A stretch of DNA of 64,000 nt from Komarekiella delphini-convector SJRDD-AB1 (GTDB lineage Bacteria; Cyanobacteriota; Cyanobacteriia; Cyanobacteriales; Nostocaceae): assembly GCF_014831675.1 (NCBI RefSeq), contig NZ_VJXY01000012.1, positions 62,001 through 126,000 of the forward strand. The letters run 5' to 3'. Position numbers and translations under genes: made by a program. The notes under the pieces were generated by a model. The model worked only from the letters and a program-made list of their open reading frames with translations. It was not told the origin of the DNA and did no database searches. Below, piece after piece: positions 8,516-18,700 of the stretch (positions within the stretch are counted from its first letter, which is position 1; every line of letters begins with the position of its first letter).

Positions 8516-10306
8516 TTAAAAGGGCGAATAGCTCACCGAAAAGTACAGCCCATTTTCTTGGAGCGATCGCTTTTCTCCGTCCACCGATGTTAGGGGAATA
8601 CCCCAATCAAGACGGGCCCAAAAGTTATCGCCTTGTTTCCACAGTAGCCCTAGCCCTGTACCCACCAGCATACTTGAAGATGGATTTTCGCCATTGTTAT
8701 TCCAGCCTTTACCAATGTCAATGAAGGGTGTCAGTTGCAGCACGCCGCCGATCTGGGGAACACGGGCAATGGGCAATCGCAATTCCGCCGACAATAACAC
8801 ACCATTATCTGTGAGTAATACATCCTGACGATAGCCCCGCACAGTCAGTTGTCCACCCAGACTAAATTGCTCCAACGGCACCAGAGAATCGGCTGCCACT
8901 TGTAAATCACCCCTAACCAAAAACAGAGTATCGGGTTTTAACTGCTGCACCAACTGTGCCTGTCCCCGCCAAGTAAAAAAGCGGCTATCTGGGGCATTAT
9001 CATTGACATTGGCATCGAACCAATCTACCCCCAAGCTAAATTGCGATCGCGCTGCAAAAACTTGCTGATTGCTGCGTTGGGTATATTCCTGGGTAAAACG
9101 CAGGGCAGAAATTTTGGTTTTTCCGTCTGCATCCGCACCTAGCGACAAAGGAAACCCGCCAATATTATCAAGACCTAATTCAGTTTGGCTTTCTTGGCGC
9201 GAGAAGGATATCCCCACCGCTAATTCCTGGGTTGGCTTTTGCACTAACGGTTGCCGATAACCCACTTCGTAAGATCGGGTATTTGACAGAATATCAAGGA
9301 CGCTAAATGGTTCTTCAATAACGTGGTTCCAACCCTGACTAAAACCAAACGATACAGTGCCATTATGAGCATTAATCGGCAGCATATAATTGACATTGAT
9401 CGTATTACTGCCATCAGTATTGGCGTACCCAACATTGAGCGTATCGCCAAAACCTAGTAGATTGGTTTCTTGCAGATCTACTCCTCGGCGAAAACTACCT
9501 ACACTTGGCGATCGCCCATTATCTAAGATTGCTGTTAGCTTGAAGGTATCTGCTTCTTCAACCTCGACTCGTAACACATTAGTTCCTGGACGCGCACCCG
9601 TTTGCAACTCGGCTGACAGATTTTGAATGCGCGGATCGAGACGGAGTAGTTGCAGCTTTTCCAGTAAGTGGGTTACATTCAGGGGTTTACCGGCACCGAG
9701 TTGGATGCGATCGCGAATATATTTACTTTGCAATCGCCGATTCTCAACGATTTTGATTTCTTGCAAACTGCCCTCAACCACCTGAATTTTGATTACCCCG
9801 GCTTCTACTGTCTGCGGTGTAATTAAAGCCCCTGTTGTTACATAGCCGTTATCCGTGTAGAGCTTGGTGATAGCATCTTTGACTTGCAACAACTCTGTAA
9901 ACGATACTTCCCGTCCCACAAAAGGAGCCGTAATAGCGGTAAACTGCTCTGGTTTGAAAACTGTACTGCCAACAACTTCAATGCGATCAACCTGGAATTT
10001 GGCATTAGGATCATCTTGTCCCGGAGTTGGCTGTTCTGGTAATTGCGGGGGAGGAAGTAATTGCTCCTGGTTTAGTGGCTGCGGTAGTACATCCGACGGT
10101 AGCGGAGGGACAGGTAAACGACCAGGCGGTAATGTTTGAGCATTGGTAGTTTGGGCAATCGCCTGATGATAGTTGCACAATACTGCTGCTAGAACAAAGC
10201 CGCATGTTAAAAGTTTCAGTGTTGCTATGCGAGGTTTACAAATCAGTTGTCGTCCTTGCGTATGGTTAATTATCGATTCTTTCTTCACATTTAAGTACCT
10301 ACGCAT
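8516..10306 (-). CDS. TpsB / ShlB-FhaC-HecB family outer-membrane transporter
   Basis: A protein of 596 residues. A signal peptide (residues about 28-51) is followed by a Pro-rich linker (PPGRLPVPPLPSD), a POTRA_2 domain (about 105-190: FQVDRIEVVGSTVF, YTDNGYVTTGALITPQ, VVEGSLQEI), and a 16-strand haemolysin-secretion beta-barrel. The barrel has the signature LDNGRSPSVGSFRRG near 260 and VRGYRQDVLLTDNG near 490, and it ends in SVSYSPF with a terminal aromatic. It would export and fold the haemagglutinin-type protein encoded downstream at 4727-7498. About 60% of the barrel sequence is recognisably shared with the second TpsB at 47372-49150. Confidence 0.95.
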   Translation of the reverse strand: MRRYLNVKKESIINHTQGRQLICKPRIATLKLLTCGFVLAAVLCNYHQAIAQTTNAQTLPPGRLPVPPLPSDVLPQPLNQEQLLPPPQLPEQPTPGQDDPNAKFQVDRIEVVGSTVFKPEQFTAITAPFVGREVSFTELLQVKDAITKLYTDNGYVTTGALITPQTVEAGVIKIQVVEGSLQEIKIVENRRLQSKYIRDRIQLGAGKPLNVTHLLEKLQLLRLDPRIQNLSAELQTGARPGTNVLRVEVEEADTFKLTAILDNGRSPSVGSFRRGVDLQETNLLGFGDTLNVGYANTDGSNTINVNYMLPINAHNGTVSFGFSQGWNHVIEEPFSVLDILSNTRSYEVGYRQPLVQKPTQELAVGISFSRQESQTELGLDNIGGFPLSLGADADGKTKISALRFTQEYTQRSNQQVFAARSQFSLGVDWFDANVNDNAPDSRFFTWRGQAQLVQQLKPDTLFLVRGDLQVAADSLVPLEQFSLGGQLTVRGYRQDVLLTDNGVLLSAELRLPIARVPQIGGVLQLTPFIDIGKGWNNNGENPSSSMLVGTGLGLLWKQGDNFWARLDWGIPLTSVDGEKRSLQENGLYFSVSYSPF

Positions 10307-10738
10307 AGATATTTAGGCATTTTTCAACACGATTGAAATCGCTGTATTCCGTCACTATTAAGAGTTCCCTTGCCTAACTAGATAATTTATATTGCACGAC
10401 TAGTTATCTAGCTAAGCCCGATACTTTGATGTAACGGGTGATATATCATTTTATGTGAATATTCGCTGTATTTTTTTACAATTGCCATCAGGATAAATAC
10501 TGAAGTTGCTGAAGTAGTAACCCAAGTTGCTGGTTATCAAATACAAACTAAGAGTATTGCAAGAAATAAATGATCCAAAAAGCTGGAATGGAAGGCTGTA
10601 CCTTACACAAAGTTTAATAACAGAAAGCAAGATTTCATGAATTCTAATGAAGTGGCAAACGTGTACTAGAGTAAACTGAAACTTAGTATTATTTATTACT
10701 TTTATTTGAATAATAGGCAAAAAAAGGAAAACATAACT
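10307..10738. other. Intergenic, divergent promoter region, no gene seen
   Basis: About 430 bp of AT-rich sequence lies between the divergent TpsB and PspA-like genes. A minus-strand open frame across it (10451-10867) overlaps the PspA-like gene and has no family resemblance, so it is not called. Confidence 0.5.
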
Positions 10739-11494
10739 ATGGGAATAGGCAATCGCATCAGCCGCATTATCAGAACAAATTTGAATGACATGGCAGCTAA
10801 TTTCAAATATGGAGAAAGTACAGCATTTATTGCTGGAGGAGCAGCCACCGGTGCTGTTGTTTCTCAAACAGTGGGTGGCATGGGATTAGCATTTGCCGGA
10901 ACGGCTATTGGCATTGGCGCACCTCACTTGATTGCTACAGGAGTAGTTACTGGCATAGCTGCTTATGGAACTAAGAAGGCAATAGAAAACCAAGAACCCT
11001 TAGCTTTGAGTGCAGCAGGACTAGGAGCAATTGGTGGTGCTGGAGTTTCTACAACTGTTGGAAATATGGGATTACTTGCAGCAGGAAGCGGTTTTAGTAT
11101 TGGTATGGCTCCTGTTGTCGCTGCTGGTGCAGTGGTTGGACTTGGTGCATATGGTTTGTTGAGGCTTCTTAATGAGGGTCAAGATCACAATGACCCAAAC
11201 AAAGTTGTTGAATCTGTCAACCAGATAAAACTGAGCATACTACAAAGCATTCATAGTGTTAAAGATAGCAAAGAAGAGATACAAGCTAATTACAAGCAAG
11301 CTCAAAATGAAGTCCAAAACTGGCATCAAATAGCTGTATTAGCGATGAAAAAAGGCCGTGAGGATTTGGCTCGTGAAGCTTTGACTCGAAAGTATAACCA
11401 GCAGCAAATTGCTGAGAGTCTGAAAACTCAGCTTGAGCAACTAATAATAGAAGTACACAGTCTTAAAAGTGAACAAATAATTACTAATTCGTAA
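10739..11494 (+). CDS. PspA/Vipp1-like protein with a duplicated Gly-rich hydrophobic insert
   Basis: ATG 10739 (preceded by AGGA) gives MGIGNRISRIIRTNLNDM, which matches the amphipathic helix 0 that starts PspA/Vipp1 proteins (typically MGLFDRxxRVIRANLN). An upstream in-frame TTG at 10706 is less likely. Residues 152-245 match the PspA coiled-coil hairpin: DPNKVVESVNQIK, then AQNEVQNWHQIAVLAMKKGREDLAREALTRK. Between them, where PspA has almost nothing, lie about 120 residues of Gly/Ala-rich hydrophobic sequence. This is built of two homologous modules (about 28-80 and 88-144), each with TVG.MGL, then IG.(A)P, then AG.V.G..AYG. The protein (251 aa) therefore looks membrane-inserted rather than peripherally bound. 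PspA family proteins remodel stressed membranes; the function of this variant is unknown. Confidence 0.8.
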   Translation: MGIGNRISRIIRTNLNDMAANFKYGESTAFIAGGAATGAVVSQTVGGMGLAFAGTAIGIGAPHLIATGVVTGIAAYGTKKAIENQEPLALSAAGLGAIGGAGVSTTVGNMGLLAAGSGFSIGMAPVVAAGAVVGLGAYGLLRLLNEGQDHNDPNKVVESVNQIKLSILQSIHSVKDSKEEIQANYKQAQNEVQNWHQIAVLAMKKGREDLAREALTRKYNQQQIAESLKTQLEQLIIEVHSLKSEQIITNS

Positions 11495-11777
11495 TTCGTA
11501 ATTCGTAATTACTTCGTGTCATAGCCCCCGCCAAATCAAAGATTTGGTGGTGCAACAATAAGAGCGCAAAGTAAGAGCGTCGGCTAAGGCGCGATCTTAA
11601 CTTTGTAAGAGAGTGGTGGGTTCAATCCTAAGCTGATTGTAACTACGAATTACGCGCTTCGTAGCGGTAGCGAGACCTTGAGCGTCATTATCAATTACGA
11701 ATTATGTTGACTCACCGCTGTGCGTCTACGCTTTTACAGAAATACGTACTACATTCCTTGAGTGCAGACATTAATAT
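11495..11777. repeat. Intergenic interspersed repeats (TTCGTAATTACGAATTA family)
   Basis: Three tandem TAATTCG units directly follow the stop codon. ACTACGAATTACGCGC and a GAGCGTCATTATCAATTACGAATTA block follow. The last block recurs, slightly changed, at 38248-38272 (GCGTCATTACAAATTACGAATTA). No gene or tRNA was recognised; a GGTTCAATCC string around 11615-11635 does not fold as a T-arm. Confidence 0.55.
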
Positions 11778-12140
11778 TTAGCTTCGTTGATCAGGCTTTT
11801 CACCCAATGAACTACTAGCAAGAAAGCTGGAAAATCCAACTAGCATCCAACCTAAGAATATATGCTTTCGGTCGCGCCACTCTTGAGAGCTAAGTACCGC
11901 AGGTTTTGCCAAAGCGTTTATAGTTTCTAGCCCCCAACATCCCAACGCGCCTATCCCTAAAAAGCTAGCACTGACAATGGAGGCGATCGCAATTGTTTCT
12001 AGAATGCGCTCATTGAGAGTCTGCTGTATTCTAAAACGCTTGGCAGCACGGCGATTGCGGATAACAGCTAACTCATCTGTGTCTACACGCTTTAACTGCT
12101 CTGGTTGAGTCAAATGGTAAGTAATTTTGTCACTAATCAT
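11778..12140 (-). CDS. Small membrane protein of unknown function
   Basis: A protein of 120 residues: a charged N-terminal half (RNRRAAKRFRIQQTLNERI) and two hydrophobic segments, about residues 48-72 (IAIASIVSASFLGIGALG) and 94-110 (IFLGWMLVGFSSFLAS). I do not recognise the family. It resembles small hypothetical membrane proteins of filamentous cyanobacteria with a basic cytoplasmic face. The next small gene (12258-12455) is on the same strand 117 bp upstream, so the two may be co-transcribed. Confidence 0.6.
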   Translation of the reverse strand: MISDKITYHLTQPEQLKRVDTDELAVIRNRRAAKRFRIQQTLNERILETIAIASIVSASFLGIGALGCWGLETINALAKPAVLSSQEWRDRKHIFLGWMLVGFSSFLASSSLGEKPDQRS

Positions 12141-12257
12141 GTTTTCTCACCTTTATCTAGTTTCACTATGTAGATGGCATTTATATCAGTAGGCACATAG
12201 TAAACTTGTGTCTTAGCTTTGACTACATTCCATAGAGAGAATTAAACGTGTTAAGTT

Positions 12258-12455
12258 TTACTTCTCAAGAGCCTCATCAGCTTCACCAAGAGGATGAAAA
12301 GCGTCATCTATGACAACATGGTTTGAAGTTGACAAATATTTGGAAGTTTGAAAACAGCGTTGGCGATAAATTGGATTATTCCGAGCAAGTCTTAAAGTAC
12401 GTTGACAGCCCTGCAAAATAGCTCGAGTTTCTGCGGTAGTTAATGTGATCTCCAT
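12258..12455 (-). CDS. Small hypothetical protein
   Basis: ATG 12455 is chosen because GGAGA lies 8 nt upstream; another in-frame start at 12473 lies ahead of that site. The product has 65 residues (MEITLTTAETRAILQGCQ...). It is helical, with no membrane segment or known domain. Its function is unknown. Confidence 0.55.
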   Translation of the reverse strand: MEITLTTAETRAILQGCQRTLRLARNNPIYRQRCFQTSKYLSTSNHVVIDDAFHPLGEADEALEK

Positions 12456-12960
12456 GACTTGTTCTCCGTGCATACTAGGTTAAGATTATCACAATCTTGA
12501 AGTTAGATCAAAATCTACAATTACCGCTCTGTATCTAGGTTAGGAGCATTTATTAACTAATATGCTGCTTATTTGCTGTGATAAATGAAGCAAGCGCCCA
12601 GCAAAGAACTGTTAAAAAAAGTAGACAAATTTACCAGTATTTCACCTGTGAGTACTATCCATTGATCTGGTAATAATTCCATGCCTCAAGTTTTTTATTT
12701 AGTATCGGTTTGATGGTAAATAAAATCCTTAGAAGCAATTTCGACAGGAGTGCAAGAGTAGTAACGAAACAATTTAATGCAGTAATTACAACTTCTGCAC
12801 CGTCTCCATAAAAACAAGAAAAAGTTTTGGCAACTACAAATTAACTTGCTAAAAAATATCTGCTAATTTTTCCTGCAACTTCTAGCGAAAGAAGGAGTTT
12901 GAGGTTGTTAAGGTCTGTAATCATGAATGCGGAAAGATTTTTAGCTGTCTAACAAGTTAT
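12456..12960. other. Intergenic, no gene seen
   Basis: About 500 bp of AT-rich sequence lies between divergent genes and must hold the promoters of both. No hairpin, repeat or open frame stands out. Confidence 0.4.
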
Positions 12961-15351
12961 ATGCCACAATATTTCGGAAAACTACCTACAACCAGCCAAC
13001 CTTGGACAATAGTTGATAAAGTACAAGCCGTAAGCTGGAGTGAGCAAGCGATCAATTTTGACTGTGGCAACTCACGTCTGACAATCAGTATACTTGGCCC
13101 CAATTTAATCCGCGTGCGTCTGACACCAACTGGGGAATTTATGCCCCGCCGTTCTTGGGCAGTGACATTAGATGATGCAGAATGGGCAACAACACCTTTT
13201 GCAGTGCAAGAAACTGAAGCAACGGTAGAAATTGAAACAGAACAGATTCGCGTGTGCGTCCAGCGGCAAAACTGTCGTATAACCTGTTTTGACAAAGCTA
13301 ATCGTCCCTTTGCCCAAGATGCGGAAATGAGCATGGGTTGGCGCATGGGTGCAGTTGCAGGATGGAAGGAAATTGCAGCCGATGAACATTTCTATGGCTT
13401 TGGTGAACGTACAGGCTTTCTAGATAAACTCAGCGAAGTAAAAACTAATTGGACAACGGATGCCTTAGATTACGATGCACTAACTGATGAAATGTACCAA
13501 GCCATCCCGTTTTTTATGGCTTTGCGTCCAGAGGTTAGCTATGGCATCTTTTTTAATACCACTTTCTGGAGTCAGTTCGATATTGGTGTGGAACAACCAG
13601 GTGTCTGGAAGATGGAAACTCGTGGCAATGAATTGGATTATTACATTATTTATGGCCCTGAACCTGCCCAAATTTTGCGTACCTATACTCAGTTAACGGG
13701 AAGAATGCCCTTACCGCCGAAATGGGCGCTTGGCTATCATCAATGTCGCTGGAGTTACGAATCAGAAACTATTGTGCGGGAACTGGCGCGGGAATTTCGT
13801 CAACGTCGCATTCCCTGCGATGTCATCCACCTCGATATCGACTATATGCGGGGTTATCGGGTATTTACTTGGAGTCCCGATCGCTTTCCTAACCCGGAAA
13901 AACTCATCAGTGATTTAGCACAAGATGGTTTCAAAACAGTAACAATCATCGACCCAGGTGTGAAGTATGAATCAGAAGCCGATTATCATGTTTTTGACCA
14001 AGGTATAGAAAAAGACTACTTTGTGCGGAAAGCCGATGGGGAATTGTTTCACGGCTACGTTTGGCCTGATAAAGCTGTTTTTCCTGACTTTTTGCGTTCT
14101 GATGTACGTACTTGGTGGGGTGACTTACACAAAAGTCTGACTGATATTGGTGTAGCAGGAATTTGGAATGATATGAATGAACCTGCTATAAATGATCGCC
14201 CTTTCGGCGATAAGGGGGAAAAAATTTGGTTTCCTCTGGATGCACCGCAGGGAGGAGAAGGGGAACAGGGGAGCACAGGAGCAGGGGGAGCAAGGGGAGA
14301 GGGGAAGGATTTCTCTGCATCTTCTACTCATACAGAAGTGCATAATTTGTATGGGTTTATGATGGCTAAAGCTTGCTTGGAAGGATTGCAACGGCATCGC
14401 GGTTCAGAGCGATCATTTGTGTTGACGCGATCGGGTTATGCTGGTGTGCAGCGCTGGTCTGCTGTGTGGATGGGAGATAACCATTCGTTGTGGGAGCATT
14501 TAGAAATGTCTCTGCCGATGCTTTGTAATATGGGGCTTTCTGGTGTAGCGTTTGTCGGTTGCGATATTGGCGGGTTTGCTGGTAATGCCACAGCTGAATT
14601 ATTTGCCCGTTGGATGCAGGTAGGAATGCTGTACCCTTTAATGCGTGGTCACTCGGCGATGACTACCGCTCGTCATGAACCTTGGGTATTTGGCGATCGC
14701 GTTGAAAAGATCTGCCAAGAATATATTAATTTGCGCTACCAGCTATTGCCCTACATTTACACTCTTTTCTGGGAAGCAGCAACAACAGGCGCACCAATTT
14801 TAAGACCATTAGTGTATCATTTCCCCAATGATCCTAAAACCTACACTCTTTACGATCAAGTATTATTAGGTGCGTCGTTCATGGCTGCACCGATTTACCG
14901 CCCTGGAGTTGAGCATCGAACTGTCTACTTACCTGCTGGCACTTGGTATGATTGGTGGAGTGGCGAGCGTTATCAAGGCCCTATTCACATTGTGGCTCAT
15001 GCACCATTGGAAAGAATGCCACTTTATGTCTGTGGTGGTGCGATCGTTCCTATGCAACCTGTCATGCAATATGTTGATGCACCACTTGACCAACTCCGGT
15101 TTCGAGTTTGGCGTGGTAATAATGAATATCAATTTTTTGAAGATGATGGACACTCAACAAAGTATCAAGATAACGATTATTCACTGATAATTCTAAGTGT
15201 ATGTACTGAAGATGCTCAAACAGTAGTGGAAATTGCGCCGAGAGAGGGAAAATGGACGCCTCCGCTGCGTGAAGTAATTGTAGAACTTGTAGGCGTTGGA
15301 GAGCAGCGCTTTCAAGACGATGGTCAGCGACATATTCTGCAATTCCCGTAA
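12961..15351 (+). CDS. Glycoside hydrolase family 31 alpha-glucosidase
   Basis: A protein of 796 residues. An N-terminal beta-sandwich (about 20-240) is followed by the (beta/alpha)8 barrel and C-terminal beta domains. The GH31 nucleophile motif WNDMNEPA places Asp404, and the acid/base is Asp506 in WMGDNHSLW. The substrate-binding motifs HQCRWSYE, DIDYM and RGHSA are also present. The enzyme should release glucose from alpha-1,4/1,6 oligosaccharides; there is no signal peptide, so it is cytosolic. A low-complexity GGEGEQGSTGAGGARGEG stretch (residues about 430-450) is encoded by a purine-rich tract inserted between the nucleophile loop and the next barrel element. The gene stands alone and its stop codon is the first base triplet of an STRR array. 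Confidence 0.95.
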   Translation: MPQYFGKLPTTSQPWTIVDKVQAVSWSEQAINFDCGNSRLTISILGPNLIRVRLTPTGEFMPRRSWAVTLDDAEWATTPFAVQETEATVEIETEQIRVCVQRQNCRITCFDKANRPFAQDAEMSMGWRMGAVAGWKEIAADEHFYGFGERTGFLDKLSEVKTNWTTDALDYDALTDEMYQAIPFFMALRPEVSYGIFFNTTFWSQFDIGVEQPGVWKMETRGNELDYYIIYGPEPAQILRTYTQLTGRMPLPPKWALGYHQCRWSYESETIVRELAREFRQRRIPCDVIHLDIDYMRGYRVFTWSPDRFPNPEKLISDLAQDGFKTVTIIDPGVKYESEADYHVFDQGIEKDYFVRKADGELFHGYVWPDKAVFPDFLRSDVRTWWGDLHKSLTDIGVAGIWNDMNEPAINDRPFGDKGEKIWFPLDAPQGGEGEQGSTGAGGARGEGKDFSASSTHTEVHNLYGFMMAKACLEGLQRHRGSERSFVLTRSGYAGVQRWSAVWMGDNHSLWEHLEMSLPMLCNMGLSGVAFVGCDIGGFAGNATAELFARWMQVGMLYPLMRGHSAMTTARHEPWVFGDRVEKICQEYINLRYQLLPYIYTLFWEAATTGAPILRPLVYHFPNDPKTYTLYDQVLLGASFMAAPIYRPGVEHRTVYLPAGTWYDWWSGERYQGPIHIVAHAPLERMPLYVCGGAIVPMQPVMQYVDAPLDQLRFRVWRGNNEYQFFEDDGHSTKYQDNDYSLIILSVCTEDAQTVVEIAPREGKWTPPLREVIVELVGVGEQRFQDDGQRHILQFP
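14249..14312. repeat. Purine-rich GGGGAGCAGG-type tract inserted in frame in GH31 gene
   Basis: About 64 bp, nearly all G and A, with imperfect GGGGAGCAGG/GGGGAACAGG units, coding a Gly/Glu linker. The same type of tract is found in or at the ends of several other genes in the window (15952, 19787, 31954, 41486). Confidence 0.8.
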
Positions 15352-15543
15352 ACAGTTAACAGTGAACAGTAAACAGTTAACTGTTAACAGTTAACAGTTA
15401 ACGGTAAACAGTTGGGGGATTTAAACCCGGCTGATAGCGCCTGTCGCTAATCGGCTTTGGGTTTTTAGTTGGAAGTGAGCACCTTCTTAGTGGTCTCCCT
15501 TAAACCCAATTATGTTTACTGTTTACCGTTTACTGTTAACTGT
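15349..15543. repeat. STRR heptamer array (AACAGTT type) with inverted partner
   Basis: Heptamers of the type (T/C)AACAGT run from the GH31 stop codon to about 15412. A shorter array in the opposite orientation (ACTGTTTAC units) lies at 15513-15543. Together they form a large potential stem around a central hairpin. CAACAGT arrays are a known class of short tandemly repeated repetitive sequence in heterocystous cyanobacteria. Confidence 0.8.
15424..15467 (+). terminator. Probable hairpin terminator after GH31 gene
   Basis: AAACCC-GGCTGATAGCG pairs imperfectly with CGCTAATCGGC-TTTGGGTTT around a CCTGT loop, and TTTTT follows. The stem has bulges, so termination is plausible but not certain. 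Confidence 0.45.
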
Positions 15544-15704
15544 CTTGACGGTTTTTACTCAATCATGATTCCAACTTTAAACTTCTAACAAGAAAATATG
15601 CACATAGGTAGATGAAAACCAAGTCAATGGGTAGCATAAAATACAAGGGGTATGAACCCTTAGCTCCTAAGAAATACTGAATTTTACTGCCCTAGATAGA
15701 TGCG

Positions 15705-18700
15705 GTGACAAAATCCTCAATGCTAAACGCCAACCGCTTGCGGCTGCAAAATTTATTTCAAATCCCTGTACATTCGTTGGTGGCACAAATGGCAAGTGCG
15801 ATCGCCATTTTGATTGGCAGCTTAGTACTGATTGGCTGGTGGCTTGATATTGAAGTTCTCAAGAGCGGCTTCCCCGGCAGTCCCGCCACAATGAAAGTGA
15901 ACACAGCACTGTGCTTTGTCCTCTCAGGTGTGTCGTTGTGGTTGTATTTAAGAGGAAGGAAAGGGGAAGAGGAACAAAGTCAGAGGCGGAGAAATCAGAA
16001 CAGAGGCAGAGGGGGGGGAAAGACAATTCTAAATTACATCTTTACTTCCCCACTCTCCCACTTCATCTATTTCACAATTTCTCAGGTCTGTGTAATCACA
16101 GTTACCGTGATTGCTGCGCTTACACTCAGTCAATATCTCTTCGGCTGGAATATCGGCATTGATGAACTGCTGTTTGGTGACTCTTCACCGTCTGTGGCGA
16201 CATCGCATCCAGGGCGAATGGGATTGAACACAGCATTGAATTTTATGCTGATCAGCGTAGCTCTAGAGCATTTGGTTTATCAAAAAAAACAGCGCAGCTA
16301 TTGGTATGCCCAAATTCTAGCTTTGATCGCCATTTTGATTTCCTTTCAAGTGCTCATAGGCTATGCCTACAAAGTAGAAGTTCTCTACGGCATTGCCCCT
16401 CATACAACATCAATGGCGTTACACACAGCACTGTTGTTCATGGTACTGGGTATGGGCGTTCTGTGGGCACGGGCAGAACAGGGGTTAATGAGAGTAATCA
16501 TCAGTGATACTTATGGGGGTTTACTTGCACGTCGTTTGTTAGTTGCAGCGATCGCAGTACCTTTTTTAGTGGGGTGGTTAATCGTTGAAGGTCAACGAGC
16601 AGGAAAATACGATCCGGCGTTTGCAATATCGGTGTTTGCCATCGTCTTGATTGTGATTTTTGCCGTGTTGATTTGGCAGAGTGCGGCAGTTATTGAACGC
16701 TTAAGCAGCCAACGCGATATCTCCGATGGGCTACGCCTGAGCGCTCAAGACGCATTGAAAGCTTACGAAAATAAACTGGGAAGTCTCGTAGATGCCAACG
16801 TCATCGGCATTATGTTTGGTGACGCGAATGGAGGTATTGAGCAGGCAAACGATGAATTTCTGAGGATGATTGGTTGCACGCGGGAGGATCTAGTAGCAGG
16901 CAGGATCAGCTGGAAGAATATCACACCTACAGAGCATTTATATTTAGATGAGCAAGGAATCGCAGAAGCAAAGGCAAATATCAGCGGTGCTTGCACGCCC
17001 TACGAAAAAGAATACATTCGCAAGGATGGTAGCCGCATCCCAGTTTTAGTTGGTTATGTGCTGCTGGGAGAAAAACGAGAAGAGTCAGTAGCATTTATCC
17101 TTGATTTGAGCGAACAGCAAGCCGCGTTACACGATCGCAAACAAGCAGAAGCGGAGCAACAAAAATTAGTATCGCTGGTAGAAAATAGCTCTGACTTTAT
17201 TGGCATCGCCACCCTTGAAGGTAAATTGCTCTACATAAATGATGCGGGTCAAAAACTGGTAGGGCTTTCTAGCTTGGAAAAGGTGAAGCAGAAAGTAATA
17301 TTAGATTACATAATGCCCGAAGATCAAGCCTATCTTCAAGAACATATTCTACCAACTGTACTCAAACAAGGTCGCTGGCAAGGAGAATTCCGCTTCCAGC
17401 ACCTTCAAACTGGTCAAGCAATACCAGTCGATTACAACATCTTCACTGTCAATGATCACAAAACAGGTCAGCCAATAGCCTTAGCTACAGTGACTCGCAA
17501 CATCACTGAGCAAAAGCAAGCTGAGGAACGAATACTACAACTCAACAAGGATCTACAGCGTCGTGTCGCTGAGTTACAAACTTTACTAGATGTAATCCCC
17601 ATTGGAGTTGGAATCGCTGAAGATGCGGAATGTCGAACTATCAAGGTCAACCCCGCTTTTGCTAAGCAGTTGGGAGTTTCACCAGATATAAATGTTTCCC
17701 TCAGCGCTCCTAGTAACGAAAAACAAACAAGTTATAAAGTTTACCGCGAGGGGAGAGAACTGCCAATAGAAGAACTCCCCATGCAGTACTCTGCTGCTCA
17801 AGGTGTCGAAGTTCTGGATTCTGAAATTGATGTCATCCAAGAAAATGGCAAAATCGTCAAGCTGTTGGTGTATGTTGCACCGCTGTTTGACGAAGAAGGT
17901 AAGACCAGAGGATGCATCGGTGCATTTTTGGATATTACAGTCCGCAAGCAGGCAGAGGAAGTACTCTGGAATCAGCAAAAATGGTTAGAAAATGTGCTCA
18001 ACTTGATGCCAAGACCACTGCTGTTTATTGAACCAGGAACAGCGCGGGTGACTTTTGCCAATCGAGCCGCTGACATATTAGCTGGAGGTAATTTTCCCAA
18101 AGGAGTTGCAGCCGAAGAGTATCACACAGTTTACAACTGCACAGATGCAGCTGGCAATCCCATTCCCAATCACCAAACACCAGGAGCACGAGTTGCCCGT
18201 GGAGAACGTGTCGATGGGTTCGAGATGGACTGGCACACCAGTGGAGGTGTGCGCTCATTGCTGATATTTGCGGATACCTTGCCAGCGATGTATGGTTATC
18301 CAGCTACCTGTATCATGGTGTTTCAAGATATTAGCAACCTCAAGCGGGTGGAAAAAGCTCTTTCCCTGGGCTATAAAAGACTCCAGTTACTATTTGATAC
18401 AGCTAGTGATCTCCTATCGAGCCAGCAACCAATACCACTGATTGATAGTGTTTACCAAAAACTTTCAGAGCAAATTGGTTTGGATGTTTACTTTAACTAT
18501 CTAGTTAATGAAAGTTCTCAGGTCATGCGGCTAGAGTCTTACAGTGGCATTTCTTCAGAAACGGCAAAAGAAATTGAGTGGCTGGCATTTGGACAAGCGA
18601 TTTGCGGTACTGTAGCTCAAGAGCGTCATCCAATTTCTGTAGATAATGTGCAGCAATCAACTGACCTGAAAACAGAGTTGATTCGCTCTCTAGGCGTTAA

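Noticed and set aside
10451-10867. Minus-strand open frame of 138 codons
   Set aside because: It overlaps the start of the PspA-like gene, has odd Cys/Phe-rich composition and looks like a chance frame in AT-rich DNA.
11560-11640. tRNA-like string GGTTCAATCC
   Set aside because: The flanking bases do not form a T-arm or acceptor stem; part of an interspersed repeat.
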